64,000 nt of DNA from Methylocaldum marinum. GTDB taxonomy: Bacteria; Pseudomonadota; Gammaproteobacteria; Methylococcales; Methylococcaceae. The DNA lies in the NCBI RefSeq assembly GCF_003584645.1, contig NZ_AP017928.1, positions 4,726,833-4,790,832 on the forward strand. Reading direction: 5' to 3'. The translations under genes and the position numbers were made by a program. This document shows, in pieces, positions 1 through 7,813 of the stretch. The notes beneath the pieces were generated by a model, which saw only the letters and a program-made list of their open reading frames with translations, searched no databases and was not told the origin of the DNA. How positions within the stretch are numbered: the first letter of the stretch is position 1; the number at the start of each line of letters is the position of its first letter.

Positions 1-988
1 AGATGAGCAGCATTTCCACCGTCCACTTCCCGACGCCTCGAATCGAGGTCAGCCGCCTAACGACCTCTTCGTCGCTCAGAGCGACGATGGTTCGTGTGTC
101 GGGCACGGTACCGTCCAGAGTCTTCGTCGCCAGATCCTTGAGCGCTGCGGTTTTCGCTTTCGACAGGCCCGCCTCCCGCAAGGCTTCGTCGGGGGTGCTC
201 AGGAGTTCGCCCGGCTCCGGGATCGCCGCTGTCGGATACAGGGCTTTCACCCGGTTCAGGATGGTAGCCGCGGCTTTGGGCGTCAGCTGTTGGTGGACGA
301 CGGCGCTGAACAAAGCCGTGTAGGGAGAATGGCCGGTGTTCGGCTTGAATAGCACGGTCCGGGACAGGCACTCGGCGAGTTGCGGGTCCTGGGCTTTCAG
401 CCGGGCTGCGGCGCGCCGGAGGTCCTGCACCGATTTGAGGGCGGGCGGCAAACCCCACGAAACCCCTTCGACGGCCAGCATCCGGGACTTGGTCGCCAGG
501 CCTCCCGGGGCCGAGAATCCGCCGGGTTTGCCGCCAGCGGCCAGAACCCGGTGGCAGGGTATGATGAGAGGGATCGGGTTTTTCCCCAGGGCCTGGCCGA
601 CGGCTCTTGCCGCGCCGGGACGCGCCACGGCTTCGGCGATCTCGCCGTAAGTCGCGGTCCGCCCCGCCGGGATGGCGCGAGCAGCGGCGTACACCTGCCG
701 TGCGAACGGTCCGACGTGATCGAGCCCGACTTCGATGTCCCGAAAATCTTCCGCTTCTCCCCCGAGATGCCTGCGGATTCTTTCAATGATGGCGGCAATC
801 GCCGGCGGCGCGCTCGAGGGGCGCGCGCCGGATTCCCGCGCGATCCGCGCTTCCGTCGCCTGCACGGTAGCGTCGGGAAGCTGAAACGAGACCACCGCGG
901 GCGGGGCGCCTTCGGGCCCGCCGTCGCGCCAGGCGAGGCCGCAGGGACCGAGCGGGGTGTCGAAGACACAGTAGTGGGGCGGCTTCAT
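1..988 (-). CDS. Ogt-AlkA fusion: O6-methylguanine-DNA methyltransferase joined to 3-methyladenine DNA glycosylase (partial, runs off the window)
   Basis: One uninterrupted frame of 329 codons from ATG at 988 to the window edge. Residues about 1-175 are an Ogt/MGMT domain with the alkyl-acceptor motif PCHRVL (Cys145) and the preceding helix TYGEIAEAVARPGAARAVG. Residues about 180-329 are an AlkA-like HhH-GPD glycosylase, with the hairpin RLTSIRGVGKWTVEMLL near 312-328; the catalytic Asp would lie beyond the edge. Ogt transfers O6-alkyl groups to its own cysteine, and AlkA excises N-alkylpurines, so one chain would repair two kinds of alkylation damage. An AGGAACG sits about 8 bases before the ATG. 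I checked the reading frame across the junction and found no stop or shift. The two genes are separate in most bacteria. Confidence 0.9.
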   Translation of the reverse strand, partial: MKPPHYCVFDTPLGPCGLAWRDGGPEGAPPAVVSFQLPDATVQATEARIARESGARPSSAPPAIAAIIERIRRHLGGEAEDFRDIEVGLDHVGPFARQVYAAARAIPAGRTATYGEIAEAVARPGAARAVGQALGKNPIPLIIPCHRVLAAGGKPGGFSAPGGLATKSRMLAVEGVSWGLPPALKSVQDLRRAAARLKAQDPQLAECLSRTVLFKPNTGHSPYTALFSAVVHQQLTPKAAATILNRVKALYPTAAIPEPGELLSTPDEALREAGLSKAKTAALKDLATKTLDGTVPDTRTIVALSDEEVVRRLTSIRGVGKWTVEMLLI

Positions 989-1131
989 GGAGAACGTTCC
1001 TCGTGATCGGCGCAGACGGCTCATATCGCGGTCAGAGAGCTTTTGAGGGCAGGCCGGCAACGAATTCGACGGCCAGGGCGACATAATGCTGGAGTTGATG
1101 TTCTTCATGGAAACTTTCCAAGGCTTAAAAT

Positions 1132-1148
1132 ACTTGCATATGACAAGT
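1132..1148. promoter_or_regulatory. Operator-like palindrome upstream of the hxlR-type gene
   Basis: ACTTG-N7-CAAGT, upstream of the regulator gene. The same arms and spacing recur at 1700-1720 in front of the MAPEG gene, which suggests one regulator binds both promoters. Confidence 0.6.
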
Positions 1149-1170
1149 GTTTTTGAAACTACTGCACGTG

Positions 1171-1185
1171 CTTGCGTAATGCAAG
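1171..1185. promoter_or_regulatory. Second palindrome over the alternative regulator start
   Basis: CTTGC-N5-GCAAG, related to the ACTTG/CAAGT sites. It overlaps an upstream in-frame TTG at 1172, which argues that translation really starts further down, at TTG 1205. Confidence 0.45.
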
Positions 1186-1204
1186 TGAAATTCGGAGATA
1201 CGTT

Positions 1205-1642
1205 TTGCCGAAACTGTTATGCCATAGCGACACTTCGCCCTGTCCGCTGGCTCATGCCCTGGATATCATCGGCGATCGGTGGACGCTATTGATCGTCCGC
1301 GACCTGCTGCTCCGTAACCTGCACGAGTACAAAGAGCTTCTCAATTCCTTCGAAGGCATTTCCACCAACATTTTGACGGACCGGCTGCGCCGGTTGGTCC
1401 AGACAGGTCTGGTCAAATCGGTTCCGCATCCCGAAAGCAAGACCCGTAAGCTGTACTATCTGACACCCTCCGGCAAGGCGCTGGTCCATGTCATGCTCGA
1501 AATCGTCAAATGGTCCAGCGAGCATGTGGGTAGCGCAAAAATCCCGCCCGAGATTGCCGCGCAACTGGAGAACGACCCGGGTGAATTCGTCCGAAAAGTG
1601 CTGGAAAAACTGGAACGCTGGGAAGCCGAGCACTTGGCCTGA
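1205..1642 (+). CDS. HxlR-family winged-helix transcriptional regulator
   Basis: 145 codons from TTG 1205; an in-frame TTG at 1172 would add 11 residues but lies inside a palindrome. The conserved HxlR core is visible: an N-terminal Cys followed by CPLAHALDIIGDRWTLLIVRDLL, then GISTNILTDRLRRLVQTGLV as the recognition region and KLYYLTPSGKAL as the wing. HxlR proteins are dimeric DNA-binding regulators, often sensing electrophiles or redox state. Autoregulation and control of the downstream MAPEG-like gene are inferred from the shared ACTTG-N7-CAAGT palindromes before both genes. The start codon is uncertain. Confidence 0.85.
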   Translation: MPKLLCHSDTSPCPLAHALDIIGDRWTLLIVRDLLLRNLHEYKELLNSFEGISTNILTDRLRRLVQTGLVKSVPHPESKTRKLYYLTPSGKALVHVMLEIVKWSSEHVGSAKIPPEIAAQLENDPGEFVRKVLEKLERWEAEHLA

Positions 1643-1699
1643 ATCGTCTCGCGAGCCGAGCCGGCACTTGTCAATGGCGAGATCCTGTGCGGCAGTAAA

Positions 1700-1720
1700 T
1701 TACTTGCATAAAACAAGTAA
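1700..1720. promoter_or_regulatory. Operator-like palindrome upstream of the MAPEG gene
   Basis: TTACTTG-N7-CAAGTAA, a 7-bp perfect inverted repeat. Its core and spacing match the site at 1132-1148. It lies about 75 bases before the next start codon. Confidence 0.6.
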
Positions 1721-1793
1721 TAACGGTCAAGCGTCTCGTAGGGCTCAGCGATGCGCCCCGAAATCATCCGGACTCGCGACAAGGAGCGAAACC

Positions 1794-2381
1794 ATGACCA
1801 ACCCTTCCAGGCAGCACGGACACCTTCAGGCCGATTGGCCATCCGAGAAAGCCCCCAGGGACACGCTCGTCAGAACCTACACCTTGGTCGGCATCATCCT
1901 CGCAGTATTCGCCGAGGGGCTGGCGGCGGTCGTCCGGATGACGCCGGCGACCGGCGACGGCCAGCTCAATCCGGGCATGCTGATCGAGCCGGTCGTGGCG
2001 CTTGCGGGCCTTACGGCCATCGTGACGGTCCTGATGATCGTCTACAGAAACCTCGCATTCATCCGGGGCATGGCATCGGAGCGCTACTTCCGGACCTATG
2101 CGTCGGAAGCGCCCGCCGAATGGATCGAACGTCCGGCCAGAGCGTACATGAATCTCCTGGAACTCCCGGTCCTCTTCTACGTTGTCTGTTCGTTCATGTT
2201 GACGACCGGCAAGTTCGACCGCGTGCAGGTCGCGCTGGCCTGGATTTTCGTGGCAACCCGCTGTACCCATGCCCTGATCCATATCGGCTCCAATTACGTG
2301 CCGATCCGGTTTGCCGCATTTTTTGCCGGGTTCATTACGCTCATTGTCATCTGGACCAGGTTTGCCGCGCAGAACATCTGA
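1794..2381 (+). CDS. MAPEG-like integral membrane protein
   Basis: 195 residues from ATG 1794, chosen because AAGGAGCG lies just upstream at 1781-1788; the open frame extends further back without a credible start. There are four hydrophobic segments: about 28-48, 60-82, 117-137 and 165-190. The loop Y-R-N-L-A-F-I-R-G and the pattern ARAYMNLLELPVLFYV, then TRCTHALIHI, resemble the MAPEG/DUF1449-type family of small membrane proteins, some of which act on glutathione conjugates. The substrate is unknown. It lies downstream of the HxlR gene and shares its operator palindrome, so control by that regulator is likely. Confidence 0.7.
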   Translation: MTNPSRQHGHLQADWPSEKAPRDTLVRTYTLVGIILAVFAEGLAAVVRMTPATGDGQLNPGMLIEPVVALAGLTAIVTVLMIVYRNLAFIRGMASERYFRTYASEAPAEWIERPARAYMNLLELPVLFYVVCSFMLTTGKFDRVQVALAWIFVATRCTHALIHIGSNYVPIRFAAFFAGFITLIVIWTRFAAQNI

Positions 2382-2508
2382 AACCACTCGGGGCGATGCC
2401 GACCCCATGCCCAGTCCCGGCTTCATCCAAGCGGTGAAGTCGGTAGGAAGGACGACGGCCACAATCCATGCGGCGTTTCGACGCCACCCAAGCGGCCAAC
2501 GGCCGTTT

Positions 2509-2927
2509 CTAGGATGATGCCCCGTCGCTCGTCTCCGGCGGCGCGGCGGCCAGCAGGTTGGCATCGCGAAAAACCGTCCACATCCCGTCGTTTGTCTTGC
2601 GGAGGATGGTGAGCGTGTCGCCCGTCCTGCGCATCGGAGAGCCCCCCGCAGGGGCGTTACTGTGACCGCCAGGCGATTCCAGCAATATGCCCAGTTTCCC
2701 GCAATCTCGATCTCCTGGATCTTGCCCTCCGCTTGCAGGCGGTGGGTTTGCAGCACGCTGCGAAAGCTCCCTTCGAAGGTTTGGCGGCCGCGCATCGGAG
2801 CTTGTCCCGCGGTCAGGAAAACCACGTCTTCCGACATGAGAGGCAGAATCCTGGATACCTCGCCGGCTGCGGTTGCACGATGCCAGGCCGCGACCAATTC
2901 GCGTATGGATTGCTCGTCGTGGGTCAT
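2509..2927 (-). pseudogene. SnoaL-like / SgcJ-EcaC family protein, frameshifted
   Basis: Starts at ATG 2927 with THDEQSIRELVAAWHRATA, followed by LMSEDVVFLTAGQAPMRG and FEGSFRSVLQTHRLQ, the NTF2-like SgcJ/EcaC pattern. After AVTVTP, near 2650-2665, the frame must shift by one base to recover MRRTGDTLTILRK and WTVFRDANLLAA before a stop at 2509-2511. The span is 419 nt, one short of a multiple of three, consistent with a single lost base. It is either a true pseudogene or a sequencing error. The function of these small cone-shaped proteins is not predictable. Confidence 0.7.
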
Positions 2928-2995
2928 GTACGGCTCCTTGCTGAAACGGTTCAAAAGCGGTTTGCCTGGTCGATGTCGCCGGTTACGAGGCCCTG

Positions 2996-3343
2996 TCAGA
3001 GACTGCGCCCATCGAAGCGCCTGATCGGTATCTGTGATAAATCGACGCCTTCGAGGCAGCGGGCATTGATGGCCGCCATGGCCTCGCCCGAAGCAACCGT
3101 TCCTTCGCCATAGGTATGAATTCCGCAGTGGGCACAGAAGCGGTGCCTGATCTTGTGGGTATGGAAGGTGTAGGTCGAGAGCTCTTGTTCCGGCGTCAGC
3201 AGGCGAAGCTGCCGGCGCGGCACGAACCAGAGCAGAGAGCCGCGTTTGCTGCAGATCGAACAATTGCACTCGACGAGGTGATCGATATCGCCCTCGACCT
3301 CAAAACCGGTGTGCCCGCAATGGCAGCTACCCAGGTAAATCAT
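2996..3343 (-). CDS. GFA / CENP-V domain zinc-binding protein
   Basis: 115 residues. The Cys pattern of the GFA fold is clear: SCHCGHTGFEVEG near residues 7-19, ECNCSICSKRG near 27-37, and HRFCAHCGIHTYG near 67-79. These cysteines bind zinc. The family name comes from a glutathione-dependent formaldehyde-activating enzyme, but most members have no proven reaction, so I do not assign formaldehyde chemistry despite the methylotroph setting. It lies just upstream of the frameshifted SnoaL gene on the same strand, possibly in the same transcript. Confidence 0.85.
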   Translation of the reverse strand: MIYLGSCHCGHTGFEVEGDIDHLVECNCSICSKRGSLLWFVPRRQLRLLTPEQELSTYTFHTHKIRHRFCAHCGIHTYGEGTVASGEAMAAINARCLEGVDLSQIPIRRFDGRSL

Positions 3344-3363
3344 CGCCGCATTCCTTAAGAGAA

Positions 3364-3777
3364 CTATTCGTCGAGATCCGTGCCGTCCGAATTTTTGATG
3401 ATCCGGCTACCCACTCCGCTGCTGCTCACGGCAACATGGACATTCTCGGGCAGATCTATGGACGTTCCTACGCCGGACAACTGTATGGATTGCACCGACG
3501 CGCCGGCCGCAACGGTAATCCTATGATTGACTCCGCTGACCCACAATGTCCTGATGGCGCTCCCCGAAGGCACCCGAACGGTATTGCCGTCGCCCGACAC
3601 GTAGAGGTCGAACAGTCTCGCATGCGAGGCCGATACATCTCGTCTTGCCCCGGAAATCTTGACCGTCGCTACATCGTCGGCTCCGCTCGCGCCGCCCAAA
3701 GATTTTTCCGTACAACCTGAGCCGAAAGCCGCCAACGCCGCCGCGACAAAGAATCCTGCAAGACCATGCAACCTCAT
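3364..3777 (-). CDS. DUF3060-like putative lipoprotein
   Basis: 137 residues. A hydrophobic N-terminus ends at GSGC (Cys22), which could be a weak lipobox. The rest is a repetitive beta-type sequence: ARLFDLYVSGDGNTVRV, IRTLWVSGVNHRITV, VQSIQLSGVGTSIDL. Each rung carries a V-S-G or L-S-G step, as in DUF3060 proteins thought to form a short beta-helix. The likely location is the periplasm or the outer-membrane inner face. The function is unknown, and it has no clear operon partner. Confidence 0.65.
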   Translation of the reverse strand: MRLHGLAGFFVAAALAAFGSGCTEKSLGGASGADDVATVKISGARRDVSASHARLFDLYVSGDGNTVRVPSGSAIRTLWVSGVNHRITVAAGASVQSIQLSGVGTSIDLPENVHVAVSSSGVGSRIIKNSDGTDLDE

Positions 3778-3861
3778 AGCGAATCTCCGTGATTATTGTT
3801 AAACCTAAAAATCGGCAGTCCAATCTATTTATCCCGTACGGCGCACGCATGCCGCAGGTCC

Positions 3862-3883
3862 GCCCCGGCCGCGAAGCCGGGGC
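3862..3883. other. Perfect GC hairpin in intergenic space
   Basis: GCCCCGGC-N6-GCCGGGGC lies between two minus-strand genes. There is no T run, so it is not a standard intrinsic terminator. It may be a palindromic repeat unit. Confidence 0.4.
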
Positions 3884-3940
3884 CGCCCGGGTTACCTCGG
3901 GCTTTCTACTCCACCAAACCGATCCACTGCCGCTTTCAGC

Positions 3941-5068
3941 TTAGAACAAAGGTGTCGGAATATCGCCCCACATGACGTGAGCAGGGGGCTTTCCGATCGC
4001 GGAAACCTTGCCGACAGCGATGTCGACATCCACCGACAGCAACGGATCGATGCCATGGGCCGAGCGGACGATGTCCTTCCCGGCCGCGCCCATTTCGTGG
4101 GTGCGCGCCCGGCTGAACAGGATCTTGTAAAACCGTCTGTCGAAATTCGCCGGTGCCTGGTGGCCTGCCCGCCCTGGTGCAACCTCGATCGGCAAATCGG
4201 CCAGATGCCAGTCCCGAGGTACCACGTGGATCACCAGAGGATCCGCGCCGAAGCGGGCCAGCAGCTGCGGGACTTCGGAGTTCTTAAAGGCGGTGCGATA
4301 GGCCGCGAGTAGTTCCTCCTTGCTGAGCGGAGCGGGCGACAGGACGGCGGCGCGGTCGGGGTAAACCGCCGTGATTTCCGAAAGCGTATATTCCCGCAAA
4401 CCGAAGCCGATGAGCAAGGTGGCAATGAGGCTCGCGACGGCAATCGGCACGCCGAGTCCGCTCCGGGGCTGTTCGCCAAGACTGGCGGAATGCGGGATGA
4501 ACGGTAGAATCGGCGGAGTGCGGGCTTGGTAGTCGCGGTACGCCTGGCCGAATTGCGCTTCGCAGCGTCGCTCTTCCAGTGTGGCGAGATAGCGGTACAT
4601 GAATAGCATCGCGACGTAAGCCACCAAGACCAGAAAGCGCGGCCACATCAGCAGCGTGCCGAACCCCAGCAGCGCCAGGGCGGTGTATTGCGGATGGCGG
4701 CTGAACGCATAAAGGCCGGTCGTGACCAATCCTTTCCGGCGAAATTTATTCCAATAGAGCTGGCCCGCCGCGGCCAGGAACCATGCCAGGCCGATCAGGG
4801 TACTAATCCCCCCGATCCAGGGGAGTGCATTGAGGACCGGACTCCGGGTCGTGGAAATGTGCGGCAGAAAGAACTGGGTCAGCCAGGCCGTAGCTTCCCA
4901 ACGGTTGAGCACGTTCAACGCCGGTCCGTACAAGGCGTAAAAATAGAGGGCTGCCGGACTGATCATGAACAGGATCTCGAAACCGATGATCAGATAAACG
5001 ATCCATGCGGCGGGTTTCATCAGCCGTGACCGGGCAGCGGAATTCTCGGGTTCGAACGGGTTGTACAT
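3941..5068 (-). CDS. Isoprenylcysteine-methyltransferase-like (ICMT/PEMT) membrane protein with a C-terminal extension
   Basis: 375 residues from ATG 5068, preferred over an upstream ATG because GGAGAGG precedes it. There are hydrophobic segments at about 20-45, 80-105, 130-160 and 205-225. The conserved ICMT/PEMT core GLYAFSRHPQYTALALLGFG and the later EERRCEAQFGQAYRDYQARTP are clear; these bind S-adenosylmethionine in the family. The C-terminal 140 residues are soluble and not recognised. The substrate is unknown. The gene is divergent from the response regulator at 5218, so the two share a promoter region. Confidence 0.75.
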   Translation of the reverse strand: MYNPFEPENSAARSRLMKPAAWIVYLIIGFEILFMISPAALYFYALYGPALNVLNRWEATAWLTQFFLPHISTTRSPVLNALPWIGGISTLIGLAWFLAAAGQLYWNKFRRKGLVTTGLYAFSRHPQYTALALLGFGTLLMWPRFLVLVAYVAMLFMYRYLATLEERRCEAQFGQAYRDYQARTPPILPFIPHSASLGEQPRSGLGVPIAVASLIATLLIGFGLREYTLSEITAVYPDRAAVLSPAPLSKEELLAAYRTAFKNSEVPQLLARFGADPLVIHVVPRDWHLADLPIEVAPGRAGHQAPANFDRRFYKILFSRARTHEMGAAGKDIVRSAHGIDPLLSVDVDIAVGKVSAIGKPPAHVMWGDIPTPLF

Positions 5069-5175
5069 GATTGACGACCTCTCCATTTGGGCTGGACAAC
5101 ACGATATTCCCTATCGGTTACCGAACGGTTTCGCGGAGCGGCAGATTTGTAACGGCCGATTTCAATTGCGCCGCC

Positions 5176-5191
5176 TGTTACCGGGTGTTAC
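5176..5191 (+). promoter_or_regulatory. Direct repeat upstream of the response regulator gene
   Basis: TGTTAC repeats exactly 10 bp apart (5176-5181 and 5186-5191), ending 26 bases before ATG 5218. Tandem half-sites with one-helical-turn spacing are typical of OmpR/PhoB-family binding, so autoregulation is plausible. Confidence 0.4.
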
Positions 5192-5217
5192 AAAATTTTT
5201 CCGCCAGGTCGCAAAAG

Positions 5218-5955
5218 ATGTCTGACAATCCGCTCATGTCGCATGCTCCCCGTATTTTGATCGTAGACGACGATCGCGAACTCCGCCAACTGTTGTCCGG
5301 TTTTCTCGCTCGGCAAGGATTTCGGGCGGAGATCGCTGCCGATGGCCGGGCCATGTTCAAATTTCTGGACGCCGCGCGTTTCGACCTGGTGGTGCTGGAT
5401 TTGATGCTGCCCGGCGAAGACGGCCTCGCCCTGTGCCGCCGGCTGCGAGCGACTTCGAACCTGCCGGTCATCATGCTCACCGCGCTTGCCGAGGAGACCG
5501 ACCGTATCGTCGGACTGGAAATGGGCGCCGACGATTATGTCGTGAAGCCGTTCAGCCCCCGCGAACTCCTGGCCCGAATCAAGGCCGTGCTGAGGCGTAC
5601 CGGCGGAACGCCGAGCGGCCCGTCCGACGGCGCCAGGACACTGGTGTTCGAGGGCTGGCGGCTGAATCTCGCCAAACGCGAGCTGCATTCGCCCGAGGGC
5701 GTACTGATGCCTCTGACCAGCGGCGAGTTCGATCTCTTGGCCGCTTTCGCCGAACATCCGCAACGCGTGTTGAGCCGCGATCTGTTGCTGGACCTGACCA
5801 AGGGACGCATCGCCGGCCCTTACGACCGCAGCATCGACGTACAGCTGAGCCGCTTGCGGCGCAAGATCGAAGCCGATCCGAACGATCCCGCGCTGATCAA
5901 GACCGTGCGCGGCGGCGGCTATATCTTCGCGCCCCCGGTCGAGCGCGAGAAGTAA
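5218..5955 (+). CDS. OmpR-family response regulator
   Basis: 245 residues from ATG 5218; ATG 5236 is an alternative. The receiver domain covers residues about 10-125, with the acidic pair in ILIVDDDRELRQLL, the phospho-acceptor Asp in DLVVLDLMLPGEDG, Thr in VIMLTALAEE and Lys in DDYVVKPFSPREL. The C-terminal winged helix spans about 150-240, with LTSGEFDLLAAFAEHP and the terminal VRGGGYIFAPP. It is phosphorylated by the kinase encoded 6 bases downstream. OmpR-type pairs often sense envelope or osmotic signals, but the regulon is unknown here. Confidence 0.95.
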   Translation: MSDNPLMSHAPRILIVDDDRELRQLLSGFLARQGFRAEIAADGRAMFKFLDAARFDLVVLDLMLPGEDGLALCRRLRATSNLPVIMLTALAEETDRIVGLEMGADDYVVKPFSPRELLARIKAVLRRTGGTPSGPSDGARTLVFEGWRLNLAKRELHSPEGVLMPLTSGEFDLLAAFAEHPQRVLSRDLLLDLTKGRIAGPYDRSIDVQLSRLRRKIEADPNDPALIKTVRGGGYIFAPPVEREK

Positions 5956-5961
5956 CGGCGG

Positions 5962-7329
5962 ATGAGACTCTGGCCCGACACCCTGGCCGGCCGAATCCTC
6001 GGGCTGCTCGTTGCGGGGCTCTTCCTCACCATGATCGCGAGCTTGTCGATCTATATGCTGGACCTGTTCCACGGCAAAGGATGGGACGAGACTTTCCGAA
6101 CCATGCACCGGACCGCCGTCGTCGCCTCGATACTGAACCGGGCGCCGCCCGATTTGCGTCCGACATTGGTTCCCGTCTTGAGCGATCCCGCGCTGACGGT
6201 GGCTTGGCAGCCGGGAAAGACGCCGCCGGTCATGGCAAGCGACGCGATGACCCGCCATTTGGCGCGCGATGTCCGCGTACTTTCGAAGCCTTATGGCCTG
6301 GATCGGGTCGAGGCGGGATATACGGCCGAATCGCAGCCGTCGGCATCGGACCGGCTGATGGCGGCGCCCGTGCCGCCGCAAGTCTGGGTAGCGCTTTCGG
6401 ACGGCACCTGGCTGCGGTTCTCGATAGCCCTGGACCGTGTCGGCGCCCTTGCCACCTTGCGCTTACTGCTGGCGGCAGGCGTGTCTGCCGTCGGCATCAT
6501 GGCGCTCGGGTTTTGGGCCGCGCGCAAGGTGACCGCGCCGCTGGCCCGGTTCGCCCTTGCCGCGCAACGGCTGGGCGCCAATATGGATGCGCCGCCCATG
6601 AGCGAGACCGGACCCCGCGAAATCCGCCATGCCGCCGTAGCCTTTAACGACATGCAGAACCGCATACGCCGCCTGATCGAAGACCGCACCCTGATGCTGG
6701 GCGCAATCTCCCATGACGTGAGAACCGCGCTGACCCGGCTGAGATTCCGCACCGAACTGATCGAAGACCCCGGCCAACGCCGGAAAGCCGCCGCCGACCT
6801 GGACCAGATGGAAGCGATGCTGAATGCGAGCCTGTCGTTCGCACGCGACGATGCAGCGGCAGAGGCTCCGACCGTCCTCGACCTGTCGGTGCTGCTGCAA
6901 AGCCTATGCGACGATTTCGCCGATGCCGGCAGGCCGGTCTCATACGAGGGACCCTTGCATCTGAAATATCTCGGCCGCCCCGTGTCCCTGCGCCGTGCGT
7001 TCGCCAACCTCATCGACAACGCCGTGACCTACGGGTATGCGGCGGACGTGGTGCTGGCCGACAACGGCGACGCCATCGAAGTTTGCATCGGCGACCGGGG
7101 GCCCGGCATTCCCGAAGCGATGCGGGACCGGGTCTTCGCCCCGTTCTTCCGGCTGGAGTCCTCGCGCAGCCGCAAAACCGGCGGCACCGGGCTGGGGCTC
7201 TCCATCGCCCGCATGGTGGTGCGCCGCCATGGCGGGGAGATCGTACTGGACGATCGCGCGGGCGGTGGACTGTTGGTAAAGATTACTTTGCCGGCGGTGC
7301 CGAGCTCGGTTTTATCGGCGCCTGAATGA
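5962..7329 (+). CDS. EnvZ-like sensor histidine kinase
   Basis: 455 residues with two membrane segments, about 10-30 and 160-185, enclosing a periplasmic loop of about 130 residues. A HAMP linker follows, then the H box AISHDVRTALTRLRFR with the phospho-accepting His, then N box NLIDNAVTYG, G1 DRGPGIP and G2 GGTGLGLSIARMVVRRHGG. It is co-directional with the response regulator (6-base gap), forming a standard two-component operon. The periplasmic sensor region shows no domain I recognise, so the stimulus is unknown. Confidence 0.95.
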   Translation: MRLWPDTLAGRILGLLVAGLFLTMIASLSIYMLDLFHGKGWDETFRTMHRTAVVASILNRAPPDLRPTLVPVLSDPALTVAWQPGKTPPVMASDAMTRHLARDVRVLSKPYGLDRVEAGYTAESQPSASDRLMAAPVPPQVWVALSDGTWLRFSIALDRVGALATLRLLLAAGVSAVGIMALGFWAARKVTAPLARFALAAQRLGANMDAPPMSETGPREIRHAAVAFNDMQNRIRRLIEDRTLMLGAISHDVRTALTRLRFRTELIEDPGQRRKAAADLDQMEAMLNASLSFARDDAAAEAPTVLDLSVLLQSLCDDFADAGRPVSYEGPLHLKYLGRPVSLRRAFANLIDNAVTYGYAADVVLADNGDAIEVCIGDRGPGIPEAMRDRVFAPFFRLESSRSRKTGGTGLGLSIARMVVRRHGGEIVLDDRAGGGLLVKITLPAVPSSVLSAPE

Positions 7330-7441
7330 AATCGGCGATGACGATGTGGTTGGCAACCCTTTGCCGACAAGGACGTCTACGAATCAATCCGCCCGGGAAT
7401 CAGCGAATAGACCGCGGCGGGCTGGGGCTGCCCGTTAAGGA

Positions 7442-7666
7442 TTAGCCGATTGCGGGCAATGCATTCGAACGCCGCTCCACTTTTTCCGCGACCCGCCGGC
7501 TGGCGTAATTATTTACGACGGCCACGAATTCCAGGCGCGTCAATCCGATCCGGGAAAAATCGAAAGGCGCGACGAGACGAACCGCCCGCGTGGCAATGCC
7601 TTGTCCCTGCCGGGATTGTTTCACCCAATAGTCGATGTTGCCGAAACAAGAGGGATGTCCCAGCAA
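7442..7666 (-). pseudogene. GNAT acetyltransferase fragment (RimJ/RimL-like)
   Basis: The 74 residues cover only the C-terminal half of a RimJ/RimL-type fold: IDYWVKQSRQGQGIATRAV, where RQGQGIATRA is the acetyl-CoA loop, then LTRLEFVAVVNNYASRRVAEK. The N-terminal half is missing upstream and the tail after VAEK is unlike the family. It lies in a stretch rich in broken mobile DNA and is probably a remnant. Confidence 0.65.
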
Positions 7667-7813
7667 ACCGTGACATCAATTGGGCTGAGATACGAAGCCC
7701 AACGCTCAGCGGAACGCAACCCATCTGCAATGCCCCCGCGACGAGCCGGAAGCCCGAGCCTACGGAAAGAACCGAGGCCGCCGACCGCAAATTTAGGAAT
7801 TTAGCTTTTGCTA

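Noticed and set aside
1764..3269. Long minus-strand open frame of about 500 codons
   Set aside because: It only links a shadow of the MAPEG gene, the first part of the frameshifted SnoaL-like gene and a shadow of the GFA gene. No single family fits.
2996..3343. Calling the GFA-domain gene a formaldehyde-detoxifying enzyme
   Set aside because: The family name is historical and most members have unknown function. The true formaldehyde-activating enzyme here is the separate fae gene.
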